Shown in pieces: positions 17,591 through 26,138 of a stretch of 64,000 nt of DNA. The translations under genes were made by a program, and so were the position numbers. The notes under the pieces were generated by a model, which was not told the DNA's origin, ran no database searches, and saw nothing but the letters and a program-made list of their open reading frames with translations. The first letter of the stretch is position 1. Every line of letters begins with the position of its first letter. Location of the stretch: assembly GCA_934446565.1 (NCBI GenBank), contig CAKSEO010000008.1, forward strand, positions 6,792 to 70,791. Direction: 5' to 3'. Source of the DNA: an uncultured Oscillospiraceae bacterium. Its GTDB lineage: Bacteria; Bacillota; Clostridia; Oscillospirales; Ruminococcaceae.

Positions 17591-17628
17591 TTTTTAGAAA
17601 AATTTTTTTGTTTTTTTAGAATTTTTTT
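17591..17628 (-). promoter_or_regulatory. A-tract (UP-like) element upstream of the flagellin promoter
   Basis: On the promoter's strand there are four A-runs (5, 7, 7 and 7 A) centred at about 17593, 17606, 17614 and 17625, directly upstream of the sigma-28 -35 box. Roughly helical phasing suggests a bent UP element that boosts flagellin transcription. Confidence 0.5.
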
Positions 17629-17722
17629 GTTACATGTTCCGGTATATTAAATTGATTTCTAATATTTAATAAGGAAAGCTACCGCTGTATAACGGTTTTT
17701 TTGAAATTTAGCGGTCAACATA

Positions 17723-17751
17723 TTGCAATTTGCTGCGAAATGTGGTATGAT
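17723..17751 (+). promoter_or_regulatory. Sigma-A promoter of lysC
   Basis: TTGCAA (17723-17728), 17-base spacer, TATGAT (17746-17751), preceded by TGTGG. The layout closely resembles the ribosomal-operon promoter at 26139. The 5' leader of about 60 nt is too short for a lysine riboswitch. Confidence 0.75.
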
Positions 17752-17816
17752 TAAAATATATATGTGTATCTAAAGGCACAAATTTATATATATTTACATA
17801 AGAAAGGGTCAACACT

Positions 17817-19139
17817 ATGAGCAAGGTAGTAAAGTTCGGCGGAAGTTCTCTCGCCGACGCAAAGCAGTTCCGCAAGGTAGCGGATATCATCCACGCAGAT
17901 CCCGAGAGAAAGTACGTAGTTCCTTCCGCGCCCGGTAAGCGTTTCAAGGACGACACCAAGGTAACGGATATGCTGTACCGCTGCTATGACGAAGTAGCAG
18001 TCCAGGGCAAGGATTTCGCGGAGTCTTTCGCGCCCATCAAGGAGCGCTACAACGGCATTATTTCCGACCTGGGTCTTTCTCTGAACCTCGATGAGGAGTT
18101 CGAGAAGATCGGCGAGAACTTCAAGGCTGCTGCCGGCAGCGATTATGCAGCGAGCCGCGGCGAGTACCTCAACGGTATCGTCCTGGCAAATTACCTCGGC
18201 TTCGAGTTCATCGACGCTGCGCGCGCTATCTTCTTCGACAACAAGGGCAACTTCGACGCTGATATCACCGACGCATGCCTGGGCGCACTCCTCGACAAGA
18301 CCCCCAGGGCAGTCATCCCGGGATTCTACGGCGCAATGCCCGATGGTTCCATCAAGACGTTCTCCCGCGGCGGTTCTGACTTCACCGGCTCTGTTGTTGC
18401 AAAGGCTGCAAAGGTAGACCTTTACGAGAACTGGACCGACGTAAGCGGATTCCTGGTAGCTGACCCCCGTATCGTTGAGAACCCCAAGGGCATCAGCGTT
18501 ATCACATATTCCGAGCTGCGCGAGCTTTCCTACATGGGCGCAGGCGTGCTCCATGAGGACGCTATCTTCCCGGTAAGAAGCGCGAACATTCCGATAAACA
18601 TCAAGAACACCAACGCTCCGCAGGACGCAGGCACGCTCATCGTTCCGACCAGCACAGCTCCGGCGAGCGAGCATATAATAACAGGTATCGCAGGCAAGAA
18701 GAACTTCTCCGTAATCTCCATCGAGAAGGACAGAATGAACAGCAATAAGGGATTCCTCCGCAAGCTGCTCCAGGTGCTCGAGAATCACGACATCTTCCCG
18801 GAGCACATGCCTACAGGTATCGACACTGTCAGCGTTGTAGTTAACTCCAGCGAGCTGGACGGTCAGCGTGAGAAGCTCACCGGGCGCCTTGTTGAGGTAG
18901 TAAAGCCCGATCATTATGAGATAATCGACGGACTCGCGCTCATCGCGGTCGTAGGACGCGGTATGAGATCCGTAAAGGGTACTGCTACCCGTGTATTCGC
19001 GGCTCTCTCTCATGCGAATATCAACATCAGAATGATCGACCAGGGCTCCAGCGAGCTGAACATCATTGTAGGTATCAACGCGGCTGACTTTGAGAAGGCT
19101 ATCAAGGTCATCTATGATATGTTCATCCTGAGCGAGTAA
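17817..19139 (+). CDS. lysC: Aspartate kinase
   Basis: The 440-residue enzyme phosphorylates aspartate to open the lysine, threonine, methionine and diaminopimelate pathway. The amino-acid-kinase domain occupies about 1-290: KVVKFGGSSLADAKQF at the N-terminus, VVPSAPGKRFKDDTKVTD, a FSRGGSDFTGSVVA aspartate/nucleotide segment near 185, and WTDVSGFLVADPRIV. Two ACT domains follow (about 300-440), with ISIEKDRMNSNKGF and VGRGMRSVKGTATRVF, implying feedback control by an end-product amino acid. The ATG follows AAAGGG. The gene stands alone behind its own promoter. Confidence 0.95.
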   Translation: MSKVVKFGGSSLADAKQFRKVADIIHADPERKYVVPSAPGKRFKDDTKVTDMLYRCYDEVAVQGKDFAESFAPIKERYNGIISDLGLSLNLDEEFEKIGENFKAAAGSDYAASRGEYLNGIVLANYLGFEFIDAARAIFFDNKGNFDADITDACLGALLDKTPRAVIPGFYGAMPDGSIKTFSRGGSDFTGSVVAKAAKVDLYENWTDVSGFLVADPRIVENPKGISVITYSELRELSYMGAGVLHEDAIFPVRSANIPINIKNTNAPQDAGTLIVPTSTAPASEHIITGIAGKKNFSVISIEKDRMNSNKGFLRKLLQVLENHDIFPEHMPTGIDTVSVVVNSSELDGQREKLTGRLVEVVKPDHYEIIDGLALIAVVGRGMRSVKGTATRVFAALSHANINIRMIDQGSSELNIIVGINAADFEKAIKVIYDMFILSE

Positions 19140-19155
19140 TTATTGCAGTATTGCC

Positions 19156-19200
19156 CGGCGGCTGTCTGCCGCGTTATGATTTGTGCGGCGGACAGCGCTG
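19156..19200 (+). terminator. Imperfect hairpin after lysC
   Basis: Imperfect arms of about 13 bp (GGCTGTCTGCCGC against GCGGCGGACAGCG) about 17 bases past the lysC stop, with no T-tract. It may be a weak terminator or an RNA-stabilising hairpin before the downstream lipoprotein gene. Confidence 0.35.
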
Positions 19201-19232
19201 TGTCATGTATGGATCTGGCTAAGGTGTGTTAT

Positions 19233-20006
19233 ATGAAATTAAGCTTGAAGCTTGCGGCGGTGTGTCTTGCGGCAGCAGGCACCTTTGGGTTGTCCGGCTG
19301 CGGCAGGGTTCAGAGTATAGTGTCGGAGGCGATACAGGAGGACGCGTTTGACGCGGCTGATAAAAGGCAGCTTGAAAAGATGAATTCCGAATGTACCGAG
19401 CTTCTCGCGCAGTACCCTGATAACGACGGCTGGTGCGAGGAAATAGGCTCCGGCGACATTCCTTTTCTTGCCGACCCGGAGTATATCTCAAAATGTGAAA
19501 ACCTGGACGAGATATTCTTCAAGGTGTCCACGCCGGAGGAACTTGCGAGCGCGTGCTGGTACGTCAATACCCAGGGCGAAGCGGATATAAGTCTCTGCTG
19601 TGATATCGACCTTTCCGGGTATCAGTGGGCGCCGATGGGCTGGAAGGAACGGGCGTTCACCGGTAATTTCTATGGCAACGGTCATACGATAAGCAACATG
19701 AAGATACTCCGACCGAATAAGCGCTGCGATGTGGGGTTCATCGGGTATGAGCTCAGATGTACGCTTTCGGATATCACGTTTGACGGCGCAGAGATATCCG
19801 TCATGGATTATGGCTATCTGGGAGTTGCAGTTGGAAACTGCATTGGCGGCACCATTGAAAATGTAGTGGTTAAGAACAGCAGCATTACCGGCACAAGGGC
19901 TGGGGCGCTGATGGGTTGGGACGCGAGCAATTCTGTCACGGGTTGCAGCTTTGAGAATGTGACGGTGAATGGGCAGCCGTGCGAAAATATGTCCTGTCCG
20001 AAGTGA
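19233..20006 (+). CDS. Lipoprotein with GLUG-like repeats
   Basis: The start is the ATG at 19233 (AAGGTG seven bases upstream); the longer frame from 19143 would bury the signal peptide. The 257-residue product has a lipoprotein signal (KLAAVCLAAAGTFGLSGC, Cys about 23). The second half has beta-helix-like repeats of GLUG type: GNGHTISNMKI, VGFIGYELRCTLSDITFDGA, GVAVGNCIGGTIENVVVKN, GALMGWDASNSVTGCSFENV. Such repeats occur in cell-surface and adhesin-like proteins of gut Firmicutes. Function is unknown; location should be the outer face of the membrane. Confidence 0.78.
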   Translation: MKLSLKLAAVCLAAAGTFGLSGCGRVQSIVSEAIQEDAFDAADKRQLEKMNSECTELLAQYPDNDGWCEEIGSGDIPFLADPEYISKCENLDEIFFKVSTPEELASACWYVNTQGEADISLCCDIDLSGYQWAPMGWKERAFTGNFYGNGHTISNMKILRPNKRCDVGFIGYELRCTLSDITFDGAEISVMDYGYLGVAVGNCIGGTIENVVVKNSSITGTRAGALMGWDASNSVTGCSFENVTVNGQPCENMSCPK

Positions 20007-20038
20007 CATAGGCGGGATTTGAGCATACAGGCGGTTTT

Positions 20039-20107
20039 AGGAACACGAAGCACAACAAAACGTTGGCTCGTTTCAACGGGTCGATTTTGTTATATTCGGC
20101 GTTTCCT
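20039..20107 (+). other. Long imperfect inverted repeat between two genes
   Basis: Two imperfect arms, AGGAACACGAAGCACAACAA at 20039 and its near complement ending TTTCCT at 20107, enclose an inner CGTTG/CAACG stem. It can fold into one long hairpin. It could terminate transcription from the lipoprotein gene or be a small structured RNA; the lack of a clean T-tract leaves this open. Confidence 0.45.
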
Positions 20108-20132
20108 GGTTGTTTTGAGGGGGATATGAGGA

Positions 20133-21329
20133 ATGGATTATTCAGTTTATATGTCCGATGACGGAATGAAAAAAGGAAAGCTCGGCGCGTACAAGACCCA
20201 TATCATCAAGAATATCGAGAAGATAGGTCAGAAGAAACTGGTCATCATTGGCGGCGGAGAGGATTACAACGTGCTCATGCAGGCGCTCCAGCAGCTCCGT
20301 ATGAAGAACGTCAAGGTACCGGATATCGCATTCCGCGCGACAAATTCCCAGGCAGATGTGTCTGAGGAAAACGACATCAGGTTCATCGAGGAGCTGAAAG
20401 GCAAGTCTGCGTCGTTTTACGCGCTGATAATTGCGCCCTATACTCCGCTGGAGGTACAGCTTGCGGCTATGTCTGGAGTTCAGGGAACTTCCGCAGAGAT
20501 CGCGGCTATTCTCAAGTCCCAGTGCGGATTCACCGAAAACGGCTACTGCGAGCTCAACGAACCCTCCGGGCTTGGCATGACCCTTGCCAACATGAAGCTC
20601 AATAAGGCTCTCGGCTCTGACGGAAAGCGCGCCGGCGGTCAGGAAAACCTCACTGCTCAGGCTCTCGCAGCTTATAAGGATAAGATGAAAGGTCAGCGCT
20701 GTTTCATACTCGGTCACTTCAGCGCTAAGCTCGACGAGCTCAACGGGCTGATGAACGAACATGCGTTTGCCTGCAACGAGTTCTGTGATTATTTCCAGAA
20801 AACCCCGCAGCGCCCTGAATTCTTCGTGCTGACAAAGGAATCCTCCTACCTCGGCAACGGAAAGTACATCGAGGGTATGGAAAGCTTCATTGACGGAAGA
20901 ATAAAGGTGTTCGAGGATAAGTTCAAGAAAAAGCCGGTGTACTTTAACGGACTTGGAGCTGGGCTTATCAACGGGCTGCCGTCATTCCAGTCTGCGGAGA
21001 GCGTATATGCAACGGCGAATATGTTCCCGATGTACGTTATGATACAACTTGCGCTTTACATGGGATTCAGCGAGATATATCTCTACGGCTGGGACGGGCT
21101 GTTCCCGCTGAATATCGATGATAACGGCGCGGCAAGAACTCCCGCCGAGGGCGAAGTCGCGGATTATCCCGCAGGCGCAAAGGCGCTGATGGAGCAGGTC
21201 AGAAAGTTTGCGGAAAGCAGCGGCTCCAGGATATTCAGCATGTGCGAGACCAATGGACTTTCCTGCTTTGAGAAGGTACCGTTCGAAAATATCGACCTTT
21301 CCACTTCCGCTATTTTCGGCAGAATTTGA
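20133..21329 (+). CDS. DUF115/Maf-like (motility accessory factor-like) protein
   Basis: The 398-residue soluble protein has a Rossmann-like start (KKLVIIGGGEDYNVLMQAL). A central KMKGQRCFILGHFSAKLDELNG resembles the start of the DUF115 domain, and GFSEIYLYGWDGLF occupies the position where that family has its GxD substrate motif. DUF115/Maf proteins are linked to transfer of nonulosonic acids or other sugars to flagellin in several bacteria. Given the flagellin glycan locus nearby, a role in flagellar or surface glycan transfer is plausible. Identity is from pattern only. The ATG at 20133 follows GAGG. It is probably co-transcribed with thyA (26-base gap). Confidence 0.45.
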   Translation: MDYSVYMSDDGMKKGKLGAYKTHIIKNIEKIGQKKLVIIGGGEDYNVLMQALQQLRMKNVKVPDIAFRATNSQADVSEENDIRFIEELKGKSASFYALIIAPYTPLEVQLAAMSGVQGTSAEIAAILKSQCGFTENGYCELNEPSGLGMTLANMKLNKALGSDGKRAGGQENLTAQALAAYKDKMKGQRCFILGHFSAKLDELNGLMNEHAFACNEFCDYFQKTPQRPEFFVLTKESSYLGNGKYIEGMESFIDGRIKVFEDKFKKKPVYFNGLGAGLINGLPSFQSAESVYATANMFPMYVMIQLALYMGFSEIYLYGWDGLFPLNIDDNGAARTPAEGEVADYPAGAKALMEQVRKFAESSGSRIFSMCETNGLSCFEKVPFENIDLSTSAIFGRI

Positions 21330-21355
21330 CCCCTGAAAAATAAGGAGAACTTGTA

Positions 21356-22183
21356 ATGAGCCTTGCTGACGAACTGTTTATAGAGAACTGCCGGGATATC
21401 ATAGCCAACGGCGTTTCGGATGAGGACTGCCATGTCCGTCCCCACTGGGAGGACGGCACTCCCGCCCATACGATAAAGAAATTCTGTATCGTGAACCGCT
21501 ATGACCTCCAGAAGGAGTTCCCGATAATGACGCTCCGCCGGGTGTACTATCGCTCTGCTATCGACGAGATACTCTGGATATACCAGAAGAAATCCAACCG
21601 CGTGGCGGAGCTGGGTTCCCATATCTGGGACGCCTGGGCGGATGAAAACGGCACCATCGGCAAGGCTTACGGCTATCAGCTTGGCGTAAAGCACCATTAC
21701 CCCGAGGGCGATTTCGACCAGGTGGATAAGGTGCTCTACGACCTGAAGTACGACCCGAACAGCCGCCGCATCATGACCAACACCTACAATCATGCAGACC
21801 TAAGCGAAATGCGGCTGGCTCCCTGCGCCTATTCCATGACGTTCAACGTCAGCGGGAACAAGCTTAACGCGATACTGAACCAGCGCAGCCAGGATATGCT
21901 CACCGCGAACAATTGGAATGTGTGCCAGTATGCGGCGCTGCTCATAATGTTCGCGAAATCCACTGGATTTGAGCCGGGCGAACTGGTGCATGTCATCGCT
22001 GACGCGCACATTTACGACCGCCACATTGACGCGGTCAAGCGGCTCATCGAGAAGAAGCCCTACCCCGCCCCGGAAATGCAGGTGGAGGACATCACGGATT
22101 TCTACAAGTTCACAAAGAACAGTTTTACCGCAGTGGACTACAAGTACCACGAATTTACCGACAAGATACCTGTCGCAATATGA
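21356..22183 (+). CDS. thyA: Thymidylate synthase (ThyA family, variant active site)
   Basis: The 275-residue protein methylates dUMP to dTMP using methylenetetrahydrofolate. Family features are LRRVYYRSAIDEILWIYQK, AWADENGTIGKAYGYQLG, the catalytic-Cys loop RLAPCAYSMTF (about residue 161), ILNQRSQDML and HVIADAHIYDRHIDAVK near the C-terminus. Two usual patterns differ: the residue after the catalytic Cys is Ala rather than His, and the dUMP-binding GLPFN segment reads TANNWN. The core QRS-D and DxHIY elements remain, so it is probably active; divergent ThyA proteins of this kind occur in Clostridia. AAGGAG precedes the ATG. It lies nine bases before the Nudix gene. Confidence 0.88.
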   Translation: MSLADELFIENCRDIIANGVSDEDCHVRPHWEDGTPAHTIKKFCIVNRYDLQKEFPIMTLRRVYYRSAIDEILWIYQKKSNRVAELGSHIWDAWADENGTIGKAYGYQLGVKHHYPEGDFDQVDKVLYDLKYDPNSRRIMTNTYNHADLSEMRLAPCAYSMTFNVSGNKLNAILNQRSQDMLTANNWNVCQYAALLIMFAKSTGFEPGELVHVIADAHIYDRHIDAVKRLIEKKPYPAPEMQVEDITDFYKFTKNSFTAVDYKYHEFTDKIPVAI

Positions 22184-22192
22184 GGTAACAGC

Positions 22193-22714
22193 ATGGAACT
22201 CTGGGACGTTTACGACATAAACCGCAATAAGACCGGAAAAACCGCCGTTCGCGGCGAGGGATTGCCTGAGGGTGGCTATCACCTTGTGGTGCACGTCTGC
22301 ATAATCGGAAGCGACGGCAGAATGCTTATACAACAGCGCCAGCCGTTCAAGCACGGTTTTTCCAACCTGTGGGACGTAAGCGCCGGAGGCTCTGCCGTTG
22401 CCGGGGAGACCAGCGCGATGGCTGCTATGCGGGAGGTAAGGGAAGAAATCGGCGTAAATCTTGATTTGAGCGGAGTTCGTCCGCACTATTCCGTGACCTA
22501 TGACGAGGGTTTCGACGATTGGTACGTTGTCAAGGCTGACCCGGATATCAGCAGCTTAAAATTGCAGTACGAGGAAGTTCAGGCGGTGAAATGGGCGACC
22601 GAGGAGGAAGTCCTCGCGATGATGGACAGTGGTGTGTTCATTCCGTATTTCAAAGGGTATATCTCGACTATTTTCAATACAGCAGACCAGTATGGTTCTA
22701 TCCGCGAAAATTAA
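22193..22714 (+). CDS. Nudix hydrolase (IPP-isomerase-like subgroup)
   Basis: The 173-residue Nudix protein has a complete Nudix box: G at the start of GGSAVAGETSAM, then MREVREEIGV, with the metal-binding Glu residues in place. The N-terminus ELWDVYDINRNKTGKTAVRG and WDVSAGG fit the YfcD/isopentenyl-diphosphate-isomerase-like branch, whose members hydrolyse various nucleoside diphosphate derivatives. Placed after thyA, a nucleotide house-cleaning role is possible, but the substrate is not shown. Confidence 0.88.
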   Translation: MELWDVYDINRNKTGKTAVRGEGLPEGGYHLVVHVCIIGSDGRMLIQQRQPFKHGFSNLWDVSAGGSAVAGETSAMAAMREVREEIGVNLDLSGVRPHYSVTYDEGFDDWYVVKADPDISSLKLQYEEVQAVKWATEEEVLAMMDSGVFIPYFKGYISTIFNTADQYGSIREN

Positions 22715-22774
22715 TGCTATAATATAACAACGCCCTGTCCGTTTCCGGGGCATATTCACAGAACAGAGGTAACA

Positions 22775-24970
22775 ATGTCAGAAGAAAAGAAGCTCGCGGT
22801 GCTTATCGACAGCGATAACGTATCCGCGAAATACGCGCAGTTCGTTATGAACGAGGTGCAGAAGTACGGCGTACCGACCTACAAGAGGGTCTACGGCGAC
22901 TGGGAAAAGGGTGGCAACGGCTGGCACGCTCCCGCAGCGAACTACTCCATCATGCCAGTACAGCAGACAAGCTATGTCGCAGGCAAGAACGCCACCGATT
23001 TTTCGATGATAATCGACGCGATGGATATACTTTACACCGGCAATGTAGACGGATTCGTGCTCGTCACAAGCGACAGCGATTTCACGCGGCTTGCGATACG
23101 TCTGCGCGAAGCAGGAAAGCTGGTCGTAGGTATCGGCGAACTCAAGACCCCCAGACCGTTCACCGTCAGCTGTCACCATTTCTGCTATCTCAATCAGATA
23201 GGTGAGATGGAAACGACTTACGATGAGCCTGCAATAAGAAAGGCAGTGCTGAACTTCGTCACTGAAAACAAGGACGAGCGGCTCGACCTTGCGAGGATAA
23301 GCGCAGTCCTTACCTCCAAATTCGGCAACATCAACTTTGATGAGCTGGGCTACAAGAGGTTCTCGAACTTTATAGACAGCTTCCAGGAGCTGCGCCGCAA
23401 CAACACTTTCGTTTCCCTGAAAAAGAAGCGCCAGGAGCAGCCTGCTCCCGCCAGGGCTGCTGAAGAAGCGACAGAGCAGTCGATTTCCGCTGCAATGCAG
23501 GAATATTTCACCGAGCATGAGCCGGAAAACGACAACATGCTGAAAATCGAGAGCTACCTCAACAACCGTTTCGGAAAGATAGATTTTGCGAAATTCGGCA
23601 GCACGAGATTTGCGAGATTTATCGACAAGCTGCCGCAGTTCACCCGTACTGGCACGTTGGTGAAGCCCGCGGAGTCTAGCGAGCCTGTTCAGGAGACCGG
23701 GCTTGATTCGGCGGCGTACCGCAGCGAGGTCATGACCTACGCCAGCGACAATATGCCGGACGGCGGCAATATTGGTCAGCTCAACAATCATCTGCTGAAC
23801 ACGTTTGGAAAGGATTATTTCCGTACGCTGGGATTTGGCGATTTTAAATCTGCGTTGGGCTCAGTCGCGGAGGTCAGGATAGATGGAAATAAGGTGTTCC
23901 TTGTCGGGCAGGAAAAGCAGGTGCCGATAGTTCAGGCGAAACCTGCCGGAATACCAGGGCCGGATGAAAAGGCGGTGTTCGCGCGTATCCAGGGCTATGC
24001 CGCAGAAAACATGCCGGACGGCGGAAACCTGGGTCAGCTCAACAATGAACTGATGGCGGCATACGGCAAGGATTACATCGACGCAATGGGCTATGGAGAT
24101 TTCCGGGCGCTGCTTTCCTCCGTTCCGGATATCAGGATAAGCAAGAATCGTGCGTTTTCACTGAAGCCACCGGTGGTCGAAACGGCTGTGGCAGAGCCTG
24201 TAAAACTTGTGGAGGATACGAGGGCTGAAGCTGAAAAGGTAGCCGAGGTCATTGCGGAAGTCAATACCCCCGCAGAAACGGTCGAAAAGACCGAGCCGGT
24301 ACAGCTCGCGTCAGAAAACGACAGCAGATCTGAAGCAGAAAAGGCTGAAAGCAAGGAAAGCGTCGAAGCGGCTGCTAGACCTGAGAAGAAAGGCAAGTCG
24401 GACAGAAATAGGAGATCCAAGACGAATGATTCGTCTGAAACGGTTCAGACCGGAGAGATGACCGCTTCTGTCGTGGAGGCGGAGCAGAGTGATTCTGTGC
24501 AGCCTGATAATAAATCTGCTGAAACCGATTCTGAACAGCAGGAAAAGCCCGAGCTCAATGCTGTCAAGCGTGAGGTCCTGCAATTCGTTGCGGGGGCGGA
24601 AAACGGCGCATCGCTTTCCGGCTTGGGAGGAGACCTTTCCGAAAAATATGGAAAGGATTTTCTCAGGGTTCTTGGTTTTGGCTCTATGAGAAAGCTTGCG
24701 GCAGAGATAAGCGGAATAATCATCAAGAACAACAAGCTGTATATCAGCGACGAATTTGCGAAGCAGACAGAAGAGATAGAGCAGTTCGTCAATGAATTTG
24801 CCCGCGCCGAGGGAAGTCACAGCATAAGAGCGCTGGGAATACAGCTGAAGGAAAAATTCGAGGGCTTTGATTTCAGAAACTATGGTTTCATGAGGTTCAC
24901 GGATTTCATAAATGCGATAGACGGCGTGAAAGCAGACAGATATCACGTCCGCGCGGTGGATCAGGGATAA
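22775..24970 (+). CDS. NYN-domain (LabA/DUF88) protein with about six LOTUS/OST-HTH domains
   Basis: The 731-residue protein begins with a NYN nuclease-like domain (1-150): LAVLIDSDNVS, KNATDFSMIIDAMDIL and FVLVTSDSDFTRLAIRLRE supply the clustered Asp residues of the PIN-like active site. I count six OST-HTH/LOTUS repeats, recognisable by a GDLxxxLxxxFG...F-LG-F pattern, at about 155-215, 240-295, 315-370, 395-455, 595-650 and 660-725. They are split by a Glu/Ala/Ser-rich linker (about 465-590) with a basic patch. LOTUS domains bind RNA, including G-rich or quadruplex forms in some eukaryotic members. An RNA-processing nuclease guided by tandem RNA-binding domains is inferred; bacterial members usually carry one or two LOTUS units, so this is a large example. 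Confidence 0.85.
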   Translation: MSEEKKLAVLIDSDNVSAKYAQFVMNEVQKYGVPTYKRVYGDWEKGGNGWHAPAANYSIMPVQQTSYVAGKNATDFSMIIDAMDILYTGNVDGFVLVTSDSDFTRLAIRLREAGKLVVGIGELKTPRPFTVSCHHFCYLNQIGEMETTYDEPAIRKAVLNFVTENKDERLDLARISAVLTSKFGNINFDELGYKRFSNFIDSFQELRRNNTFVSLKKKRQEQPAPARAAEEATEQSISAAMQEYFTEHEPENDNMLKIESYLNNRFGKIDFAKFGSTRFARFIDKLPQFTRTGTLVKPAESSEPVQETGLDSAAYRSEVMTYASDNMPDGGNIGQLNNHLLNTFGKDYFRTLGFGDFKSALGSVAEVRIDGNKVFLVGQEKQVPIVQAKPAGIPGPDEKAVFARIQGYAAENMPDGGNLGQLNNELMAAYGKDYIDAMGYGDFRALLSSVPDIRISKNRAFSLKPPVVETAVAEPVKLVEDTRAEAEKVAEVIAEVNTPAETVEKTEPVQLASENDSRSEAEKAESKESVEAAARPEKKGKSDRNRRSKTNDSSETVQTGEMTASVVEAEQSDSVQPDNKSAETDSEQQEKPELNAVKREVLQFVAGAENGASLSGLGGDLSEKYGKDFLRVLGFGSMRKLAAEISGIIIKNNKLYISDEFAKQTEEIEQFVNEFARAEGSHSIRALGIQLKEKFEGFDFRNYGFMRFTDFINAIDGVKADRYHVRAVDQG

Positions 24971-24991
24971 ATAAAACGTGAGGTTTTTTGA

Positions 24992-25927
24992 ATGAAAAAG
25001 GACATCATTTTTAGCCTGTCATCACCCTACCGCGATGATTTCAGGGTGACGGGCTATCGCTTCGGTAAGGGCGAGAAATCCTGCTGCATTATAGGTTCGC
25101 TGCGAGGAAACGAAATACAGCAGCTTTATATGTGCAGCCAGCTTGTGAAAACGCTCGAGGCTCTTGAGCGCAAGGGCGATATCACCTACGACCGGGAGAT
25201 ACTGATAATCCCGTCGATCAACAGCTACGGCACCAACATCGGGAAACGCTTCTGGTGTCTTGACAACACGGACATCAACAGAATGTTTCCTGGCGACCCG
25301 GACGGAGAAACGACAGAGCGTATCGCGGCGGGTGTTTTCAAGGAGATATGCAAGTATCAATACGGCGTTCAGTTCGCAAGTTTCTATATTTCGGGAATGT
25401 TCATTCCCCACGTCCGCATGATGAAAACCTGTAAGGAGAACACCAGCCTTGCGAATCTGTTCGGACTCCCCTATGTGGTGCTGAGAACTCCGTCTGCGAT
25501 GGATCAGTCTACGCTGAACTATAATTGGCAGGTCGGGGGGACGGCGGCGTTTTCTGTCTACACTAACGCTACTGAGAGCATTGATGAGGATTCCGCTGAA
25601 CAGGGAGTTTCCGCGGTGCTGAGATTCCTGTCGAGAATGGGGATAATCAAGTACAAATGCCACGGCGGCTACATGGGTACGATCATCGACGAGGACGATA
25701 TGATGAACGTCACCTGCGGCGCGGCGGGAATTTACCGCAGCATGCATAAAAGCGGCGACGAGGTCGAAAAGGGTGAGGTGCTGGCGCAGATAATCCACCC
25801 GTATGAGGGAGCGGTCATCTGTGAAGTAAAGGCGCCTGCGGATGGAATACTGTTCTTTGCGCACGAAAGTCCCCTTGTCATGGAGAATACCATCGTATTC
25901 AAGATGATAAAGCGGCTTCATAAATGA
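24992..25927 (+). CDS. AstE/AspA-like (M14 clan) protein
   Basis: The 311-residue protein resembles the succinylglutamate desuccinylase/aspartoacylase family: CIIGSLRGNEIQQLYMCSQL at the metal site, LIIPSINSYGTNIGKRFW, LDNTDINRMFPG, and a C-terminal barrel with AGIYRSMHKSGDEVEKGEVL and VKAPADGILFF, like the family's lipoyl-like end. The zinc motif normally begins with His (GxHGNE); here Arg takes that place (SLRGNE). The HVRMM segment near residue 140 could supply another ligand. Metal binding is therefore altered or the substrate is unusual. It starts 22 bases after the NYN-LOTUS gene and is followed by a strong terminator. Confidence 0.72.
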   Translation: MKKDIIFSLSSPYRDDFRVTGYRFGKGEKSCCIIGSLRGNEIQQLYMCSQLVKTLEALERKGDITYDREILIIPSINSYGTNIGKRFWCLDNTDINRMFPGDPDGETTERIAAGVFKEICKYQYGVQFASFYISGMFIPHVRMMKTCKENTSLANLFGLPYVVLRTPSAMDQSTLNYNWQVGGTAAFSVYTNATESIDEDSAEQGVSAVLRFLSRMGIIKYKCHGGYMGTIIDEDDMMNVTCGAAGIYRSMHKSGDEVEKGEVLAQIIHPYEGAVICEVKAPADGILFFAHESPLVMENTIVFKMIKRLHK

Positions 25928-25932
25928 TTTTG

Positions 25933-25970
25933 AACCGGAGTTGTGAAAGCAATTCCGGTTTTATTTTCTT
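25933..25970 (+). terminator. Rho-independent terminator
   Basis: Eleven-bp stem AACCGGAGTTG / CAATTCCGGTT (one G-U pair), six-base loop TGAAAG, then TTATTTTCTTT. It closes the thyA-NYN-AspA-like transcript six bases past the stop. Confidence 0.9.
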
Positions 25971-26138
25971 TATAATATATTAATATGGTATAAAATAGCC
26001 GGGATTTTGTATACTAAAAGTTAATACGCGATACATTTTGTCTGAAAGTTCCTGAACGGGTGCTTGAGTTGTGCAATGTGCATAAAACAAGGCTGCAAAA
26101 TACTGCGAAAATTCTACATAGGATTTTTCGCAAAATCC

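Noticed and set aside
17670..17705. Terminator-like ACCG/CGGT hairpin with a T-run
   Set aside because: Only a four-bp stem in an AT-rich gap, with no gene for it to terminate on that side.
17630..17816. Lysine riboswitch upstream of lysC
   Set aside because: The promoter at 17723-17751 leaves a leader of only about 60 nt, and no L-box-like structure or terminator is seen.
17784..19013. Long minus-strand frame opposite lysC
   Set aside because: Same reason: aspartate kinase is certain and the antisense product matches nothing.
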